Positions 52,864-61,678 of a stretch of 64,000 nucleotides of DNA are shown one piece after another (positions within the stretch are counted from its first letter, which is position 1; every line of letters starts with the position of its first letter). The notes below the pieces were generated by a model. It had not been told where the DNA came from, did no database searches, and saw only the letters and a list, made by a program, of their open reading frames with translations. The position numbers were made by a program, and so were the translations under genes. The stretch spans positions 1-64,000 of the forward strand of contig NZ_JAYGIG010000003.1 in NCBI RefSeq assembly GCF_034932105.1, read 5' to 3'. The stretch is from Leptothoe sp034932105 (lineage in GTDB: Bacteria; Cyanobacteriota; Cyanobacteriia; Phormidesmidales; Phormidesmidaceae).

Positions 52864-55713
52864 TTAAGCCACCAACTCTTTAAACCAATTATCCTGCCAA
52901 ATGTCTTCGAAACTTTCGTCCGCCTGGGCTTCTACCTTATAGCGCGGGTCAATCTGTACTGCCTTTTGCAAGTTCTCTAGGGCCTTATCGGTCTCCCTCT
53001 GTAGGGCATAGCACACAGCCCGGTTGTAGTAGGTTTTGGCATAGCTGGGATTCAGCTCCAGGGCCTTGTCAAAGCTTTTTAGGGCATCGCGATCGCGACC
53101 TAATTTCACCAGGGCCAACCCCCGATTATCCCAGGCTTTCACCAAGTCAGACTTAAACCGAGTGGCCTGTTCAAAGGAGCCCAGCGCCTCCTCAAACCGT
53201 TCCAGCTCCATTAGGGACAGCCCTCGGTTAAGCCAGGCCACCCCGTCGTTTTCCTGAATGTTGACCGCCTTATCAAAGGACTTGAACGCCTCTTCTGGCT
53301 GTTGCAAAATGCCGTAGGCGACGCCGCGATTGACCCAGGCTTCGTGGTAAGTGGGGTTGAGGGCAATGGCCTTATCAAAGGAAATAATGGCTTTTTCCCG
53401 CTGCTTCAGACGGCTGAGCACCATGCCCTTATTGAGCCAGGCTCTAGGGTCCGTGTCGTCAATCCCAATCACCCGTTCAAAGGTGGCCAGGGCATCTTCA
53501 TAGCGCCGCAGTTCCCGCAGCACCAGCCCTCGCTGATACCAGGCCTCGAGTCGCTGGGGTTCCAGGTCAATCACCTTTTGCAATGCGGCCAGGGCCTCAT
53601 CCCGGCGCTTCAGCTGGCCCAGGGGCTGGCTGCGGGCTAGCCACAGCTCGGCATTGCTGGGCTGAATGGACAGGGCCTTGTCATAGGTGATGATGGCCTC
53701 TTCTAAATGGCCCTCGGCGATCTGACCGGCGGCGGTGGCCACCAGCTCGTCAATGGTTTCAAACAGTTCTGGCCGGTTAGACTGCAGCCGCGACAGCCGC
53801 TCCGTCAGGCTTTGGAGCTGGGTCTGGGCCGTATCCACAAAGGAGTCGGCCACATATTCGGGGGTGACTTCCCCCAGCTGGCGCATGATTTGGTCTTTTT
53901 GGACCTTGGCCTCGGTTTGCAGCGCCTCCAGCTGCTGGGCAAAGCTTTGTTGGAGTTGCTCCAGGTCCATGGCGCTGGCGGACTGTTTCCCCTCAAACTT
54001 AGCTTTGAGGTCATCGAGGGCGGCGGCAAAGCGCTCGGCAATCACCTCCAGTCGCTGTTGGGCTTCCTGCTGACGCCTACGGGCGGCTTCGGCTAGCTCG
54101 TTGACCTGGGTGCCCAGGTTGGCGTCAAACTGATCTAGCTTTTCGATCACCACATCCCGGCGACCAAATACCACATCTCGCACTTCCCCTAGCTGCTGGG
54201 TAAATTCCCCTTCTAGCCGACGCAGCACTTGGAAGGACTGTTGCTGCTGCTGGGTAAGGCTCGACTGGAGGGCTGTCAGCTCCCGGTTAAAGGCGCTGGC
54301 GGCGGCTTCAAGGGTTTGCAGGGTGCGGGCCTGCTGATCGCCCGTTTCACTCTGGAGCTGGCTCAGCTGGCTGGCAAAGCTATTGGCTGTCTGTTGCAAC
54401 GCTCGAAATGATTCGTCCCGCTGCAGGCCAAGATCCCCCTGCAGCCGGTCTAGCTGATGTTTAAAGTCGGCGGCTACCTGGTCCATGTCCCCCAGCAGCA
54501 CACCCTTCCGACCTTCCACATCCACCCTCAGGGTGGCAAACTGGGTCAAAAAGTCGTCGGTGGACTGGCGCAATTGCTGCATTAGGTCACTTTTGCGACC
54601 TTCGGTATCGTTGCGAAGTTGTTGAAACTGTTGCTGCAGATCGTTCACCGACCGTTCAATGGTTTGTAGGGCCAGTTCTTTGTGGCCCAGGGCATTGACC
54701 TGCATGTCATTCATTTGCTGGGCAAACTCTCCCCGCTCCTGTTGCATTTCGTCGATGATGCTGTCCCGCTGTTTTTCCAGCTGGGTTTTCATGGACTTGC
54801 GCAGGTCTTCCAGCTGGGGGCCGATGTCTTTTTCTAGGGAGGCTAGATTTTCTAACCAGCGATCGCGCTGTTCGATGGTGTCGGCCTGGAGGGTGCCGAT
54901 TTCATCGGAAAAGATGGACTCTTTGCGTTCTAGTTCATCTAAATAGATGCCCTGGCGATGGTCGGCGGTGGCCTTGAGACCGGAGAGATGGTTGTCCAGG
55001 GTGGACTGGGCACTGTCTAAGCCTTGGAATACGGTCTGCTGCTGACGGCGGGTGTCGGCCTGGAGCGTTTGCAGCTGCTGGATGGCTCCATTTTTGAGAC
55101 TGTCTAGCTCGTTAATGAAGTCGGTTTGGCGGCTGCCTAGGGTCTGACGGGCGTTGTCCAGCTCAGTCTGCCACTCCTTAACGGTTTTGGCCTTGAGGTC
55201 GGTGAGGTCGGCTAAGAGTTTGGTTAAACTGTTGCGCTGGGTGGATAGGTCCTGCTGAAAACCCGTGGAGCGTTTAACCAGTTCATCGGCACGGTCATCG
55301 GCTTCGGCCAAAATGTCGTCAATTTTGCGGGTAGCTGAGCGGACTTTCCCTTCCAGATTTTCGATTTCGTTCAGCTGACCCAAGACATTCTCGGTCACCT
55401 TCTTGGTGACTTCGTTTTCCACCGCACCGCGCATCATCCAAAGCATGGCCATGCCTATACCCAACAGCAAAATCAGGGTGCTAATGAGAACAATCAGGAG
55501 GGTGATACTCCAATTGCTGGCATTATTGCTGCTGATTGAATTGCCTGAACTATTAGTTCCAGTAGTTCCAGAAATTTGGCCAGCGTCGGTGGCTCCCCCT
55601 AGGGCCGCCGGATCAGCTTGGGCAAAGCTAGGCTGGATGGGGCTACACATCACGATCAGCAGGAGGGCCAGTTTGGGCCATTTAGCGGATTTTGATGGTG
55701 CGCTCAAAGTCAT
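52864..55713 (-). CDS. Coiled-coil (29-residue period) and TPR membrane protein
   Basis: The 949-residue protein has a signal peptide (1-32), a Gly/Ser/Thr/Asn-rich segment, a membrane helix (68-95), a very long coiled coil (about 105-640) and seven or more TPRs (about 660-930: AELWLARSQPLGQLKRRDEA, DPRAWLNKGMVLSRLKQREKA). In the coiled coil a hydrophobic residue recurs exactly every 29 positions from 156 to 591 (F at 330, 388, 417, 446, 475, 504, 562 and 591), followed by xxQL and usually L. This suggests a rod made of 7+11+11 units. It is probably a structural spacer presenting the TPR domain; the function is unknown. Confidence 0.9.
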   Translation of the reverse strand: MTLSAPSKSAKWPKLALLLIVMCSPIQPSFAQADPAALGGATDAGQISGTTGTNSSGNSISSNNASNWSITLLIVLISTLILLLGIGMAMLWMMRGAVENEVTKKVTENVLGQLNEIENLEGKVRSATRKIDDILAEADDRADELVKRSTGFQQDLSTQRNSLTKLLADLTDLKAKTVKEWQTELDNARQTLGSRQTDFINELDSLKNGAIQQLQTLQADTRRQQQTVFQGLDSAQSTLDNHLSGLKATADHRQGIYLDELERKESIFSDEIGTLQADTIEQRDRWLENLASLEKDIGPQLEDLRKSMKTQLEKQRDSIIDEMQQERGEFAQQMNDMQVNALGHKELALQTIERSVNDLQQQFQQLRNDTEGRKSDLMQQLRQSTDDFLTQFATLRVDVEGRKGVLLGDMDQVAADFKHQLDRLQGDLGLQRDESFRALQQTANSFASQLSQLQSETGDQQARTLQTLEAAASAFNRELTALQSSLTQQQQQSFQVLRRLEGEFTQQLGEVRDVVFGRRDVVIEKLDQFDANLGTQVNELAEAARRRQQEAQQRLEVIAERFAAALDDLKAKFEGKQSASAMDLEQLQQSFAQQLEALQTEAKVQKDQIMRQLGEVTPEYVADSFVDTAQTQLQSLTERLSRLQSNRPELFETIDELVATAAGQIAEGHLEEAIITYDKALSIQPSNAELWLARSQPLGQLKRRDEALAALQKVIDLEPQRLEAWYQRGLVLRELRRYEDALATFERVIGIDDTDPRAWLNKGMVLSRLKQREKAIISFDKAIALNPTYHEAWVNRGVAYGILQQPEEAFKSFDKAVNIQENDGVAWLNRGLSLMELERFEEALGSFEQATRFKSDLVKAWDNRGLALVKLGRDRDALKSFDKALELNPSYAKTYYNRAVCYALQRETDKALENLQKAVQIDPRYKVEAQADESFEDIWQDNWFKELVA

Positions 55714-55813
55714 AGGGACAGGGGAATGGCGGGTGGGTCATGGAGACTGCTCATAGCATACCTGAGCTGGTGCGGCTTGATGGACTCTTTGGTGGAGGGA
55801 TTCCCTGACTTAG

Positions 55814-55858
55814 GGGTTCGGTTTTGGGGATTCGGTTTTGGGGGTTCGGTTTTGGGGG
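55814..55858 (+). repeat. Short tandem repeat, three units of about 15 bp
   Basis: GGTTCGGTTTTGGGG, GATTCGGTTTTGGGG and GGTTCGGTTTTGGGG follow each other directly, just beyond the stop of the pentapeptide gene. No coding role is apparent. Confidence 0.8.
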
Positions 55859-55859
55859 A

Positions 55860-56402
55860 TTAATTCTCCAGCTGGTCGATGGGGTCGATGGGGTGACCGT
55901 CGGGGCCGATGGTGGTGCGATCGCAAATGGCCCCCGTCAAATCCACCTGCTGAGCCCGAAATAAATTGGCCCCCCGCAGGTTCACCTGGCTCAAGTTGGC
56001 CCTACCCAGGTTGGCCCGGCTCAGGTTAACCTGGCTCAAGTTGGCCCCGCTCAGGTTGGCCCCGCTCAGATCGGCCCCGGTCAGGTCGGCAGCCTGTAAA
56101 TTAGCCTGCCGCAGCACAGCTCCCCTGAGATTTACATAGGATAGCAAGGCCCCCCGAAGATCGGCCTCTGATAAGTCGGCGGCCTGCAAAAATCCATTGC
56201 TGATGTTGGCCCCCGTCAGGATGGCCTGGGTTAGGCACACCCGGCTAAGCTTGGCATAGGGTAAGTAGGCTTTTTGCAACTGGGCCTGACTGAGATCGCA
56301 GCCACGGATGTCACAATCAAATAAATTGGCCGACTCTAGCACAAGGCCTTGAAAGTTACGTTTCCCAGCTTGATAGGCGGCCAAGAATTCATCAACTGTC
56401 AT
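55860..56402 (-). CDS. Pentapeptide-repeat protein 1
   Basis: The 180-residue protein starts with a conserved cap (TVDEFLAAYQAGKRNFQGLV) and continues with about 25 A(D/N)LxX pentapeptides (LSEADLRGALL, LTGADLSGANLSGANL, LSRANLGRANL), ending in an acidic tail (DPIDQLEN). It should form a right-handed quadrilateral beta-helix. The cap is shared with the pentapeptide protein at 62058 (RVHEFLKLYESGHRNFKGIN). The DNA encoding it is GC-rich with 15-bp repeats. The function is unknown; there is no signal or membrane segment. Confidence 0.93.
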   Translation of the reverse strand: MTVDEFLAAYQAGKRNFQGLVLESANLFDCDIRGCDLSQAQLQKAYLPYAKLSRVCLTQAILTGANISNGFLQAADLSEADLRGALLSYVNLRGAVLRQANLQAADLTGADLSGANLSGANLSQVNLSRANLGRANLSQVNLRGANLFRAQQVDLTGAICDRTTIGPDGHPIDPIDQLEN

Positions 56403-56673
56403 ACACTTCTACGTCAAAATTATCAGATACCAACAATCGTCAGGGCCGGCTCAAACGCCAGCCCCATGGCTTCCCCCCAGGCAACCTTGGCAACAAAAAC
56501 TTTATGTTACAGAATGTAAATTACGCTACATGTAATGAAACAAGGACTTTCTTAAGTGTCACTTAACATTTTTCGGTGATGGTCACCCTGTCCCATGGCT
56601 CCAGTTGTCAGGCAATTCATCCCTCAGTTCCCTGATCCATTCCCCGCTCCATCTACAGCTTCAACCCACCACC

Positions 56674-58212
56674 ATGACTGAGGCCCTGCCTTCCCTAGCC
56701 CAGCACTACCACCAACGCACTAAATATTTTCCCGAGGCCATGCCCGAAGGAACTTTAAATTGGGCTGAGCAGCCTCAGGTGTATAAAACCTATCCCCTGG
56801 GCAGCCGGTTTGAGCTGCAGGGGTATTTGGGGGCGATGGATCGCACCACCGACCAGTGGTGGCAGCGGCTATCCCAGTTTTTATTCCACAGCTACGGCCT
56901 GACGGCCAAGTTCACCAGCGCCGCCGGGGAGACGGTTTATCTGCGCTCGGCTCCCTCGGCGGGAGCCCTTTACCCCGCAGAGGTTTACCTGATTTCGCGG
57001 GGGACATCGCAGCTGCCCGCTGGTTTGTATAACTATCAGGTGAAAACCCATAGCCTGGTGCGGTTTTGGGATGATCATCCCTGGCAGCGGCTGCAGGAGG
57101 CTTGTTTTTGGCATCCGGCCCTGGAGCATACCCATTTGGCCGTGGTCACCAGTGTGATCTTCCAGCGCTCGGCTTGGCGCTACCAGGCCCGGGCCTACCG
57201 GCGGGTGTGTTTGGATACGGGCCATTTGCTGGGCAATATCGAGCTGGCGGCTTCCCTGTGTGACTATCGACCCCATCTGATCGGAGGGTTTGGGGATGAT
57301 GCGGTGAATGATTTGCTGTATTTCAACGGGGAGGAGGAGGGTGCGATCGCAATTTTGGCCCTAGCGGATCTGCTGCAAGCCGAGCAAAATTTATCCCGGG
57401 GCTGTACGGCCCTGGCCAGTGAGCCACAGCTGTTAGATGGATTAGATGGATTGCCCTCAGGGGATGAAGACCTGCTTGCAGCCATCCACCAGTCCAGTAA
57501 AATCCCCCCAGAGGCCGACAAAAGTTTAGAGCAGGCCCAGTTAGCCCAGTCAAGTCCGCTGCCGGGGGCTCAATCAGCCTCCCAATATGCCTTTCCCTTT
57601 GGCAACCAGGCCAGTACCGCCGTGGCCCCCATTAACTGGGGGGATGGGTTGGAATATTTGACCAAAGCCATGCTTCACCGCCGTTCCACCCGTCGTTATC
57701 GGGGGGCAGCCATTTCCCTAGATCCGCTGCGCCAACTGCTGGACTTTGCCTACCATCCTGAACATTATGTTGGCCAAGGGTTTGATGGCCAGCCAGATTA
57801 TTTTGACCTCAGTCTGATTCAAACCTTCATTGTGGTGCTGGGGGTAAATAACCTGGATACGGGCTGCTACTACTACGATCCAGCCACTAACACCCTACGC
57901 CAAGTGCGGTTTAAGCATTTTCGCCGGGAGCTGCATCACCTCTGCCTCGGTCAGAATTTGGGGCGGGATGCCAGCGTGGCGATTATCCATACGGCCAGTT
58001 TGAAACTGGCGATTGGGCGACATTGCGATCGCGCCTATCGATATTTGCATATGGACGCGGGCCATCTGGGCCAGCGGATTAACCTAGCCGCCATCCATTT
58101 GGGGCTAGGCGTCAGTGGCATTGCCGGATTTTTTGATGATCAGGTCAATGATGTGTTGGGCATTCCTGAAGACGAGGCCGTGCTTTATATCACCACCATT
58201 GGAGTGCCCTAA
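56674..58212 (+). CDS. Double nitroreductase-domain SagB/ThcOx-like dehydrogenase
   Basis: From the ATG at 56674 the protein has 512 residues and two nitroreductase-like halves. The first half has YLRSAPSAGALYPAEVYLIS, GLYNYQVKTHSLV and LDTGHLLGNIELAASL. The second has LHRRSTRRYRGAAISLDPLR, GCYYYDPATNTLRQV, RYLHMDAGHLGQRINLAAIH and GFFDDQVNDVLG. The layout is that of SagB-type FMN-dependent dehydrogenases, which oxidise azolines in peptide natural products. No cyclodehydratase or precursor gene is nearby, so the substrate is open. A TTG at 56605 is a possible earlier start. Confidence 0.87.
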   Translation: MTEALPSLAQHYHQRTKYFPEAMPEGTLNWAEQPQVYKTYPLGSRFELQGYLGAMDRTTDQWWQRLSQFLFHSYGLTAKFTSAAGETVYLRSAPSAGALYPAEVYLISRGTSQLPAGLYNYQVKTHSLVRFWDDHPWQRLQEACFWHPALEHTHLAVVTSVIFQRSAWRYQARAYRRVCLDTGHLLGNIELAASLCDYRPHLIGGFGDDAVNDLLYFNGEEEGAIAILALADLLQAEQNLSRGCTALASEPQLLDGLDGLPSGDEDLLAAIHQSSKIPPEADKSLEQAQLAQSSPLPGAQSASQYAFPFGNQASTAVAPINWGDGLEYLTKAMLHRRSTRRYRGAAISLDPLRQLLDFAYHPEHYVGQGFDGQPDYFDLSLIQTFIVVLGVNNLDTGCYYYDPATNTLRQVRFKHFRRELHHLCLGQNLGRDASVAIIHTASLKLAIGRHCDRAYRYLHMDAGHLGQRINLAAIHLGLGVSGIAGFFDDQVNDVLGIPEDEAVLYITTIGVP

Positions 58213-58226
58213 GGGGTCCTAGGGAG

Positions 58227-59099
58227 TTACATGCCCCCCATTTCCCTCACACTGCGGGCCACCGCTGACATGTCCTCATCCCCAAACCCTTGGGCAATCA
58301 GGCCGCTTTCGATCTGCTCCACATAGGCCGCCATGGGTAACGGCAACCCCAATTCCCGAGCCGCCTCCAAGGCAATCAGTAGGTCCTTGCGGTGCAACCT
58401 CATGCGAAATCCCAGGGGATAGGTATTATTCAGCATATTGTCAGACCGATGGGTAAAGGCCCAGGAACCGGCAGCTCCACTGCCCACGGCCTGAACCACC
58501 TTTGCCATGTCTAGCTCAGCCTTGAGACCGAGGGCTAGGCCCTCGGCTACGGCCCAGTAGGTGCCTGCCACCACAATTTGATTGATCGCCTTAGTGGTTT
58601 GGCCGGCGCCAATGGGACCGACGTGGGTAATGGTTTTGCCCATGGCCTCTAACACGGGCATGGCTTTGGTCAACGCATCCCCATCTCCCCCCACCATGAT
58701 GGAAAGGGTGCCATTTTCTGCCCCTTCTGAACCGCCGGAGACCGGGGCATCCAGCATGGCAATGTCTTGGGTGGCCAGCTGGGCGGCTATGGCTCGGGTG
58801 GCGGCGGGGCTGATGGTGGACATGTCGATCACCAAGGTGCCAGGCTGGGCACCGGCCATCACCCCCTCCGGTCCGAGGAGGACCGCTTCCACATCGGGAG
58901 TATCACTGACACAGACGATCACGATGTCAGCTGCTGCCGCCGCTGTGGCCGGTGTGTCAGCCGCTGTCGCCCCCGCCTCGATCAGGGGAAGTTCGCGATC
59001 GCGGCTGCGATTATGGACCGTGAGGTGATGTCCGGCCGCCAATAAATTCATCGCCATGGGCAGGCCCATGGTGCCAAGGCCAATAAATGCAACCTTCAT
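58227..59099 (-). CDS. Beta-hydroxyacid dehydrogenase (GarR/3-hydroxyisobutyrate dehydrogenase family)
   Basis: The 290-residue protein has the NAD(P)-binding start VAFIGLGTMGLPMAMNL with HNRSRDR, the substrate-binding DAPVSGGSEGAENGTLSIM, and the catalytic Lys in GAGQTTKAINQI. The C-terminal helical domain has GFRMRLHRKDLLIAL. The HNRS at the end of the second strand suggests NADP preference. Likely substrates are tartronate semialdehyde or 3-hydroxyisobutyrate-type acids; photorespiratory glycerate metabolism is possible. It is convergent with the SagB-like gene, 14 bp apart. Confidence 0.93.
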   Translation of the reverse strand: MKVAFIGLGTMGLPMAMNLLAAGHHLTVHNRSRDRELPLIEAGATAADTPATAAAAADIVIVCVSDTPDVEAVLLGPEGVMAGAQPGTLVIDMSTISPAATRAIAAQLATQDIAMLDAPVSGGSEGAENGTLSIMVGGDGDALTKAMPVLEAMGKTITHVGPIGAGQTTKAINQIVVAGTYWAVAEGLALGLKAELDMAKVVQAVGSGAAGSWAFTHRSDNMLNNTYPLGFRMRLHRKDLLIALEAARELGLPLPMAAYVEQIESGLIAQGFGDEDMSAVARSVREMGGM

Positions 59100-59290
59100 C
59101 TAGCAATCTCCCAAGTTGATCCACAATGGCTGTTGCTTCCAGCTTAATGCCCGATGGACTGCCATCAGGCTGTCATTGGACCGTCACTGGCTCGAAAAAT
59201 AACCGTTATGGCAATAGCCATTTATAGGAGTGCTTCGGAGTCGTGATTTCTCCACGGACCAATGCCTTAGCCAATGCCTATGAAGACAAA

Positions 59291-59318
59291 AGCTCCCTGA
59301 CACCATTATCAGGGAGCT
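59291..59318 (-). terminator. Hairpin downstream of the DPC lipoprotein gene
   Basis: AGCTCCCTGA and TCAGGGAGCT form a perfect 10-bp stem with an 8-nt loop, followed on the minus strand by TTTTGTC. It lies about 100 bp beyond the lipoprotein stop and probably ends its transcript. The gap 59100-59290 shows no gene. Confidence 0.6.
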
Positions 59319-59354
59319 AAATACATTGAAATATCCAGTTCATGGTGGTCTCAA

Positions 59355-59410
59355 GACCCTAGATGATCTAGGGTCTCCTAGATGGGCTAGTTGCCCTAGA
59401 TAGTCTAGGG
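59355..59410. repeat. Two related CCCTAGA/TCTAGGG hairpins
   Basis: GACCCTAGA-TGA-TCTAGGGTC (59355-59375) and CCCTAGA-TAG-TCTAGGG (59394-59410) are short perfect palindromes of the same design, directly beyond the lipoprotein stop at 59421. They may protect its mRNA 3' end. Confidence 0.7.
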
Positions 59411-59420
59411 ACCTTAGATG

Positions 59421-59615
59421 TTAGCCGCCAGCACAGGGGTCAGCTGCACAGGGGTCAGCTGCACAGGGGTCAGCCGCATCAGGAGCAACTTCACCAGCAG
59501 GAGCAGCGCAAGGATCAGCAGCGCAAGGATCAGCAGCACCGCCGCCACAACCAGTCAAAACACCAAGACTTAAAACAGAAGCTGCCGCTACAGCCGCTAG
59601 ATAATTAACCTTCAT
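59421..59615 (-). CDS. Small Cys-rich lipoprotein with AADPC repeats
   Basis: The 64-residue protein has a lipoprotein signal peptide (lipobox LTGC, lipidated C23). Its mature part of about 42 residues contains five DPC units, mostly as AADPCAADPC, with a short spacer (APAGEVAPDA) after the second and ending AGG. Five Asp-Pro-Cys motifs in so short a peptide suggest metal or thiol chemistry, or disulfide cross-linking, but no family function is known to me. The DNA shows the matching 15-bp repeat. An FGE-like lipoprotein gene lies 154 bp upstream on the same strand. Confidence 0.8.
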   Translation of the reverse strand: MKVNYLAAVAAASVLSLGVLTGCGGGAADPCAADPCAAPAGEVAPDAADPCAADPCAADPCAGG

Positions 59616-59740
59616 TAGAATGTTCCTCTTAAAGCATTGATAGGGATCATAATACAGCCGAAATCAAATCGGCGAATTGATCCGTAAAGCATCATATCTC
59701 AATCAACCTGAATTTTCCCTAAGAAACAGATATGAATTTT

Positions 59741-59778
59741 CCTCGGTAGGGGCGTTCCATGGAACACCCCTACCGAGG
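59741..59778. repeat. 38-bp palindrome containing a stop codon
   Basis: Arms CCTCGGTAGGGGCGTTCCA and TGGAACACCCCTACCGAGG pair with one mismatch and no loop. The right arm supplies the last two codons (Pro, Arg) and the TAG of the FGE-like gene ending at 59770. It could stabilise or end the transcript, though no T-run follows. Confidence 0.85.
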
Positions 59779-60741
59779 ATCTGACACTAGGCGAAACCCA
59801 AATAAAATGTGGCGGTAGGTGGTCGGTCGGCCATGGCGGTAGGCCGCCCGACAAAATCCTGGCAGGTCATCCCAGGCACAGCCTTTCATAATCGTCCGTT
59901 CCTGGGCGTCTTGCACATAGACCGTTGACGTAAACTCAAACACGTTGCCCGCCATATCCTCCACACCATAGGGGCTCTTACTGAGGGGATAAGCACCGAT
60001 GCGACTGGTGCCTTTTGGCCCATTTTTTTGCCAGTTGGTCGCCTTGTCTTGCCATTCGTTGCCCCAGGTAAAATAGCGTCCATCTGTCCCCCTAGCAGCT
60101 TTTTCCCACTCATCCGCCGTGGGCAAGCGATAGTCAGTGCCATCTTTCTGGCTTTTCCAAGCCGCATAGGCTAGGGCATCTTTTTGAGACACCAGAACCA
60201 CCGGATGATTATCTTTCCCCGCAGGAAACTGATAGCCCTGCCAAAAGTAGGGTCGCAGCTCCTCATAGGAGTGCACCAGCATGTTTTGCTCTTGGTAGTT
60301 CTCAGCGGTGATCCCCGGTTGATGATATCCGATTGCTAGCACAAACTCTTGATAGTCTTTGTTGGTCACCAAATCACGGCTGATGCAAAAGGAGGCCATG
60401 CGACGGTTGCCCTGATCCGGTTCAAAATCAAACCACCGCTGCTGCCGCAGTCGAGTTTCCACATCCGCTATTTCTTCGGCATTATTAGCCAGGGCCTGGG
60501 CTGAAATTCGATAGGCATAATCCCGTTCCTCTTGGTCACTACCCGCAATGTAGCGCCCCCGCTCAATGTATACAGAATTCTCCGCACAGCGAGTGTCTTG
60601 CTCTGCTTGGATAATGTCATCGCTCAAACCCACCTGAGAGCTAGCTTGACCGCAAGCGGTCACCAGGGAAACCAGCAGCAGCGTCCAGATTAACTTTAGA
60701 CGGGGGGGGAATTGTGGGCGTGGGATATACATACGTATCAA
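59770..60741 (-). CDS. Lipoprotein with formylglycine-generating-enzyme-like (SUMF1) domain
   Basis: The 323-residue protein has a lipobox (LVTAC, about residue 30) and a SUMF1/FGE-sulfatase fold. Key stretches are VYIERGRYIAGSD, FCISRDLVTNKDYQEFV, HPVVLVSQKDALAYAAW, YRLPTADEWEKAARG, GVEDMAGNVFEFTS and GFRLVSD. The active-site region reads KGCAWDDLPGFCRAAYRHG; its two Cys are nine apart rather than the five of true FGE, so formylglycine-forming activity is uncertain. As a lipoprotein it acts outside the cytoplasm. The C-terminal codons lie in a palindrome. The DPC-repeat lipoprotein gene is next downstream. Confidence 0.88.
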   Translation of the reverse strand: MIRMYIPRPQFPPRLKLIWTLLLVSLVTACGQASSQVGLSDDIIQAEQDTRCAENSVYIERGRYIAGSDQEERDYAYRISAQALANNAEEIADVETRLRQQRWFDFEPDQGNRRMASFCISRDLVTNKDYQEFVLAIGYHQPGITAENYQEQNMLVHSYEELRPYFWQGYQFPAGKDNHPVVLVSQKDALAYAAWKSQKDGTDYRLPTADEWEKAARGTDGRYFTWGNEWQDKATNWQKNGPKGTSRIGAYPLSKSPYGVEDMAGNVFEFTSTVYVQDAQERTIMKGCAWDDLPGFCRAAYRHGRPTTYRHILFGFRLVSDPR

Positions 60742-61069
60742 AAAACGTTGCGGGGGGACTGGGTCAGAGCCTAATGGTAAGATTCCCTAAAGTTTTGATC
60801 ATTTGCCCCGATGAGCAAGCTGGTATGAGATTTAAGGAGTAGGAAGATCCGATCGGTTCGAGGGAAAAATCACCCGTAGGTCTAATATTCTAGGGCTAGG
60901 CTGTAGTTGCACCGCTGTTTCAAGATGAAACGTTTCTTTCGTATAACATTGTTACAGGGGGGCAATGTCCTAGGGCTTGGCTTATGAACGTATCTTTGTA
61001 TGTTTGACAAACTAAGATGAAGTCCTGGGCTGGCTCAATGCTCTAGATGTCCTTTGTTCTCATTTGTCC
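60742..61069 (+). other. Divergent promoter region between the FGE-like and cupin genes
   Basis: This 328-bp gap separates divergent genes and must carry both promoters. No ORF, clear repeat or RNA gene is visible. I cannot assign a specific -10 element with confidence. Confidence 0.35.
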
Positions 61070-61678
61070 ATGACGAATCATAATTGGCTGGTTACCGATG
61101 AGGGTCAGCGCACCACCTTTGGGAATGCCGACGTACAAGCTCCTGAACGGGTCTACCGGCTATATCGGTTTTTAACGGACCTAGAAGATATTTTGGCTGA
61201 TGAGAGTGACGACAGTCTTCGCATCCAAAGAATCACTCCGCTGGTGCGGCAGCTATTAACCAGTTCCTACTGGCTACAGATGGAATATGATCCCCCGTCA
61301 CCGCAAACCGGATGGTCGGTAAAATTCCTATACCGAGAGCATCAGTTTCCCCTGACGGTTCAGATGGTCGCCTGGGCCCCCGGGCAGGTTTCGACCATTC
61401 ATAACCATGCGACCTGGGGTATTGTTGCCCTGATCGGTGGCGAAGAAAAAAATCACCTTTGGCAGCGTTCACCAACGACAGAACAGCCCCACCATTTGGC
61501 ATCGGTGGGGGAACAAATCCTGGTACCTGGCGATATTATTGGTTTTACCCCCGGGGCTATTCACCAGGTAGAACCCCTAGGAGATGAACCGACGATTTCC
61601 TTTAACCTCTATGGTGTCACCGATCATAAGACCCGATATCAATATGATGTGGCTAACCATACGGCGAAGTTATTTTAG
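61070..61678 (+). CDS. Cysteine-dioxygenase-like cupin protein
   Basis: From the ATG at 61070 the protein has 202 residues. The cupin core carries a metal site of the cysteine dioxygenase type: STIHNHATWGIVALIGGEEK with HxH and a following Glu, and a third His in GAIHQVEPLG. The N-terminal 75 residues are helical (VYRLYRFLTDLEDILADESD). It may oxidise cysteine or a small thiol; the family includes many uncharacterised members. It converges with cutA, the last 4 bp overlapping. Confidence 0.82.
   Translation: MTNHNWLVTDEGQRTTFGNADVQAPERVYRLYRFLTDLEDILADESDDSLRIQRITPLVRQLLTSSYWLQMEYDPPSPQTGWSVKFLYREHQFPLTVQMVAWAPGQVSTIHNHATWGIVALIGGEEKNHLWQRSPTTEQPHHLASVGEQILVPGDIIGFTPGAIHQVEPLGDEPTISFNLYGVTDHKTRYQYDVANHTAKLF

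Noticed and set aside
53707..54096. Plus-strand ORF opposite the coiled-coil TPR gene
   Set aside because: Leu/Gly/Gln-rich shadow of the coiled coil; no independent support.
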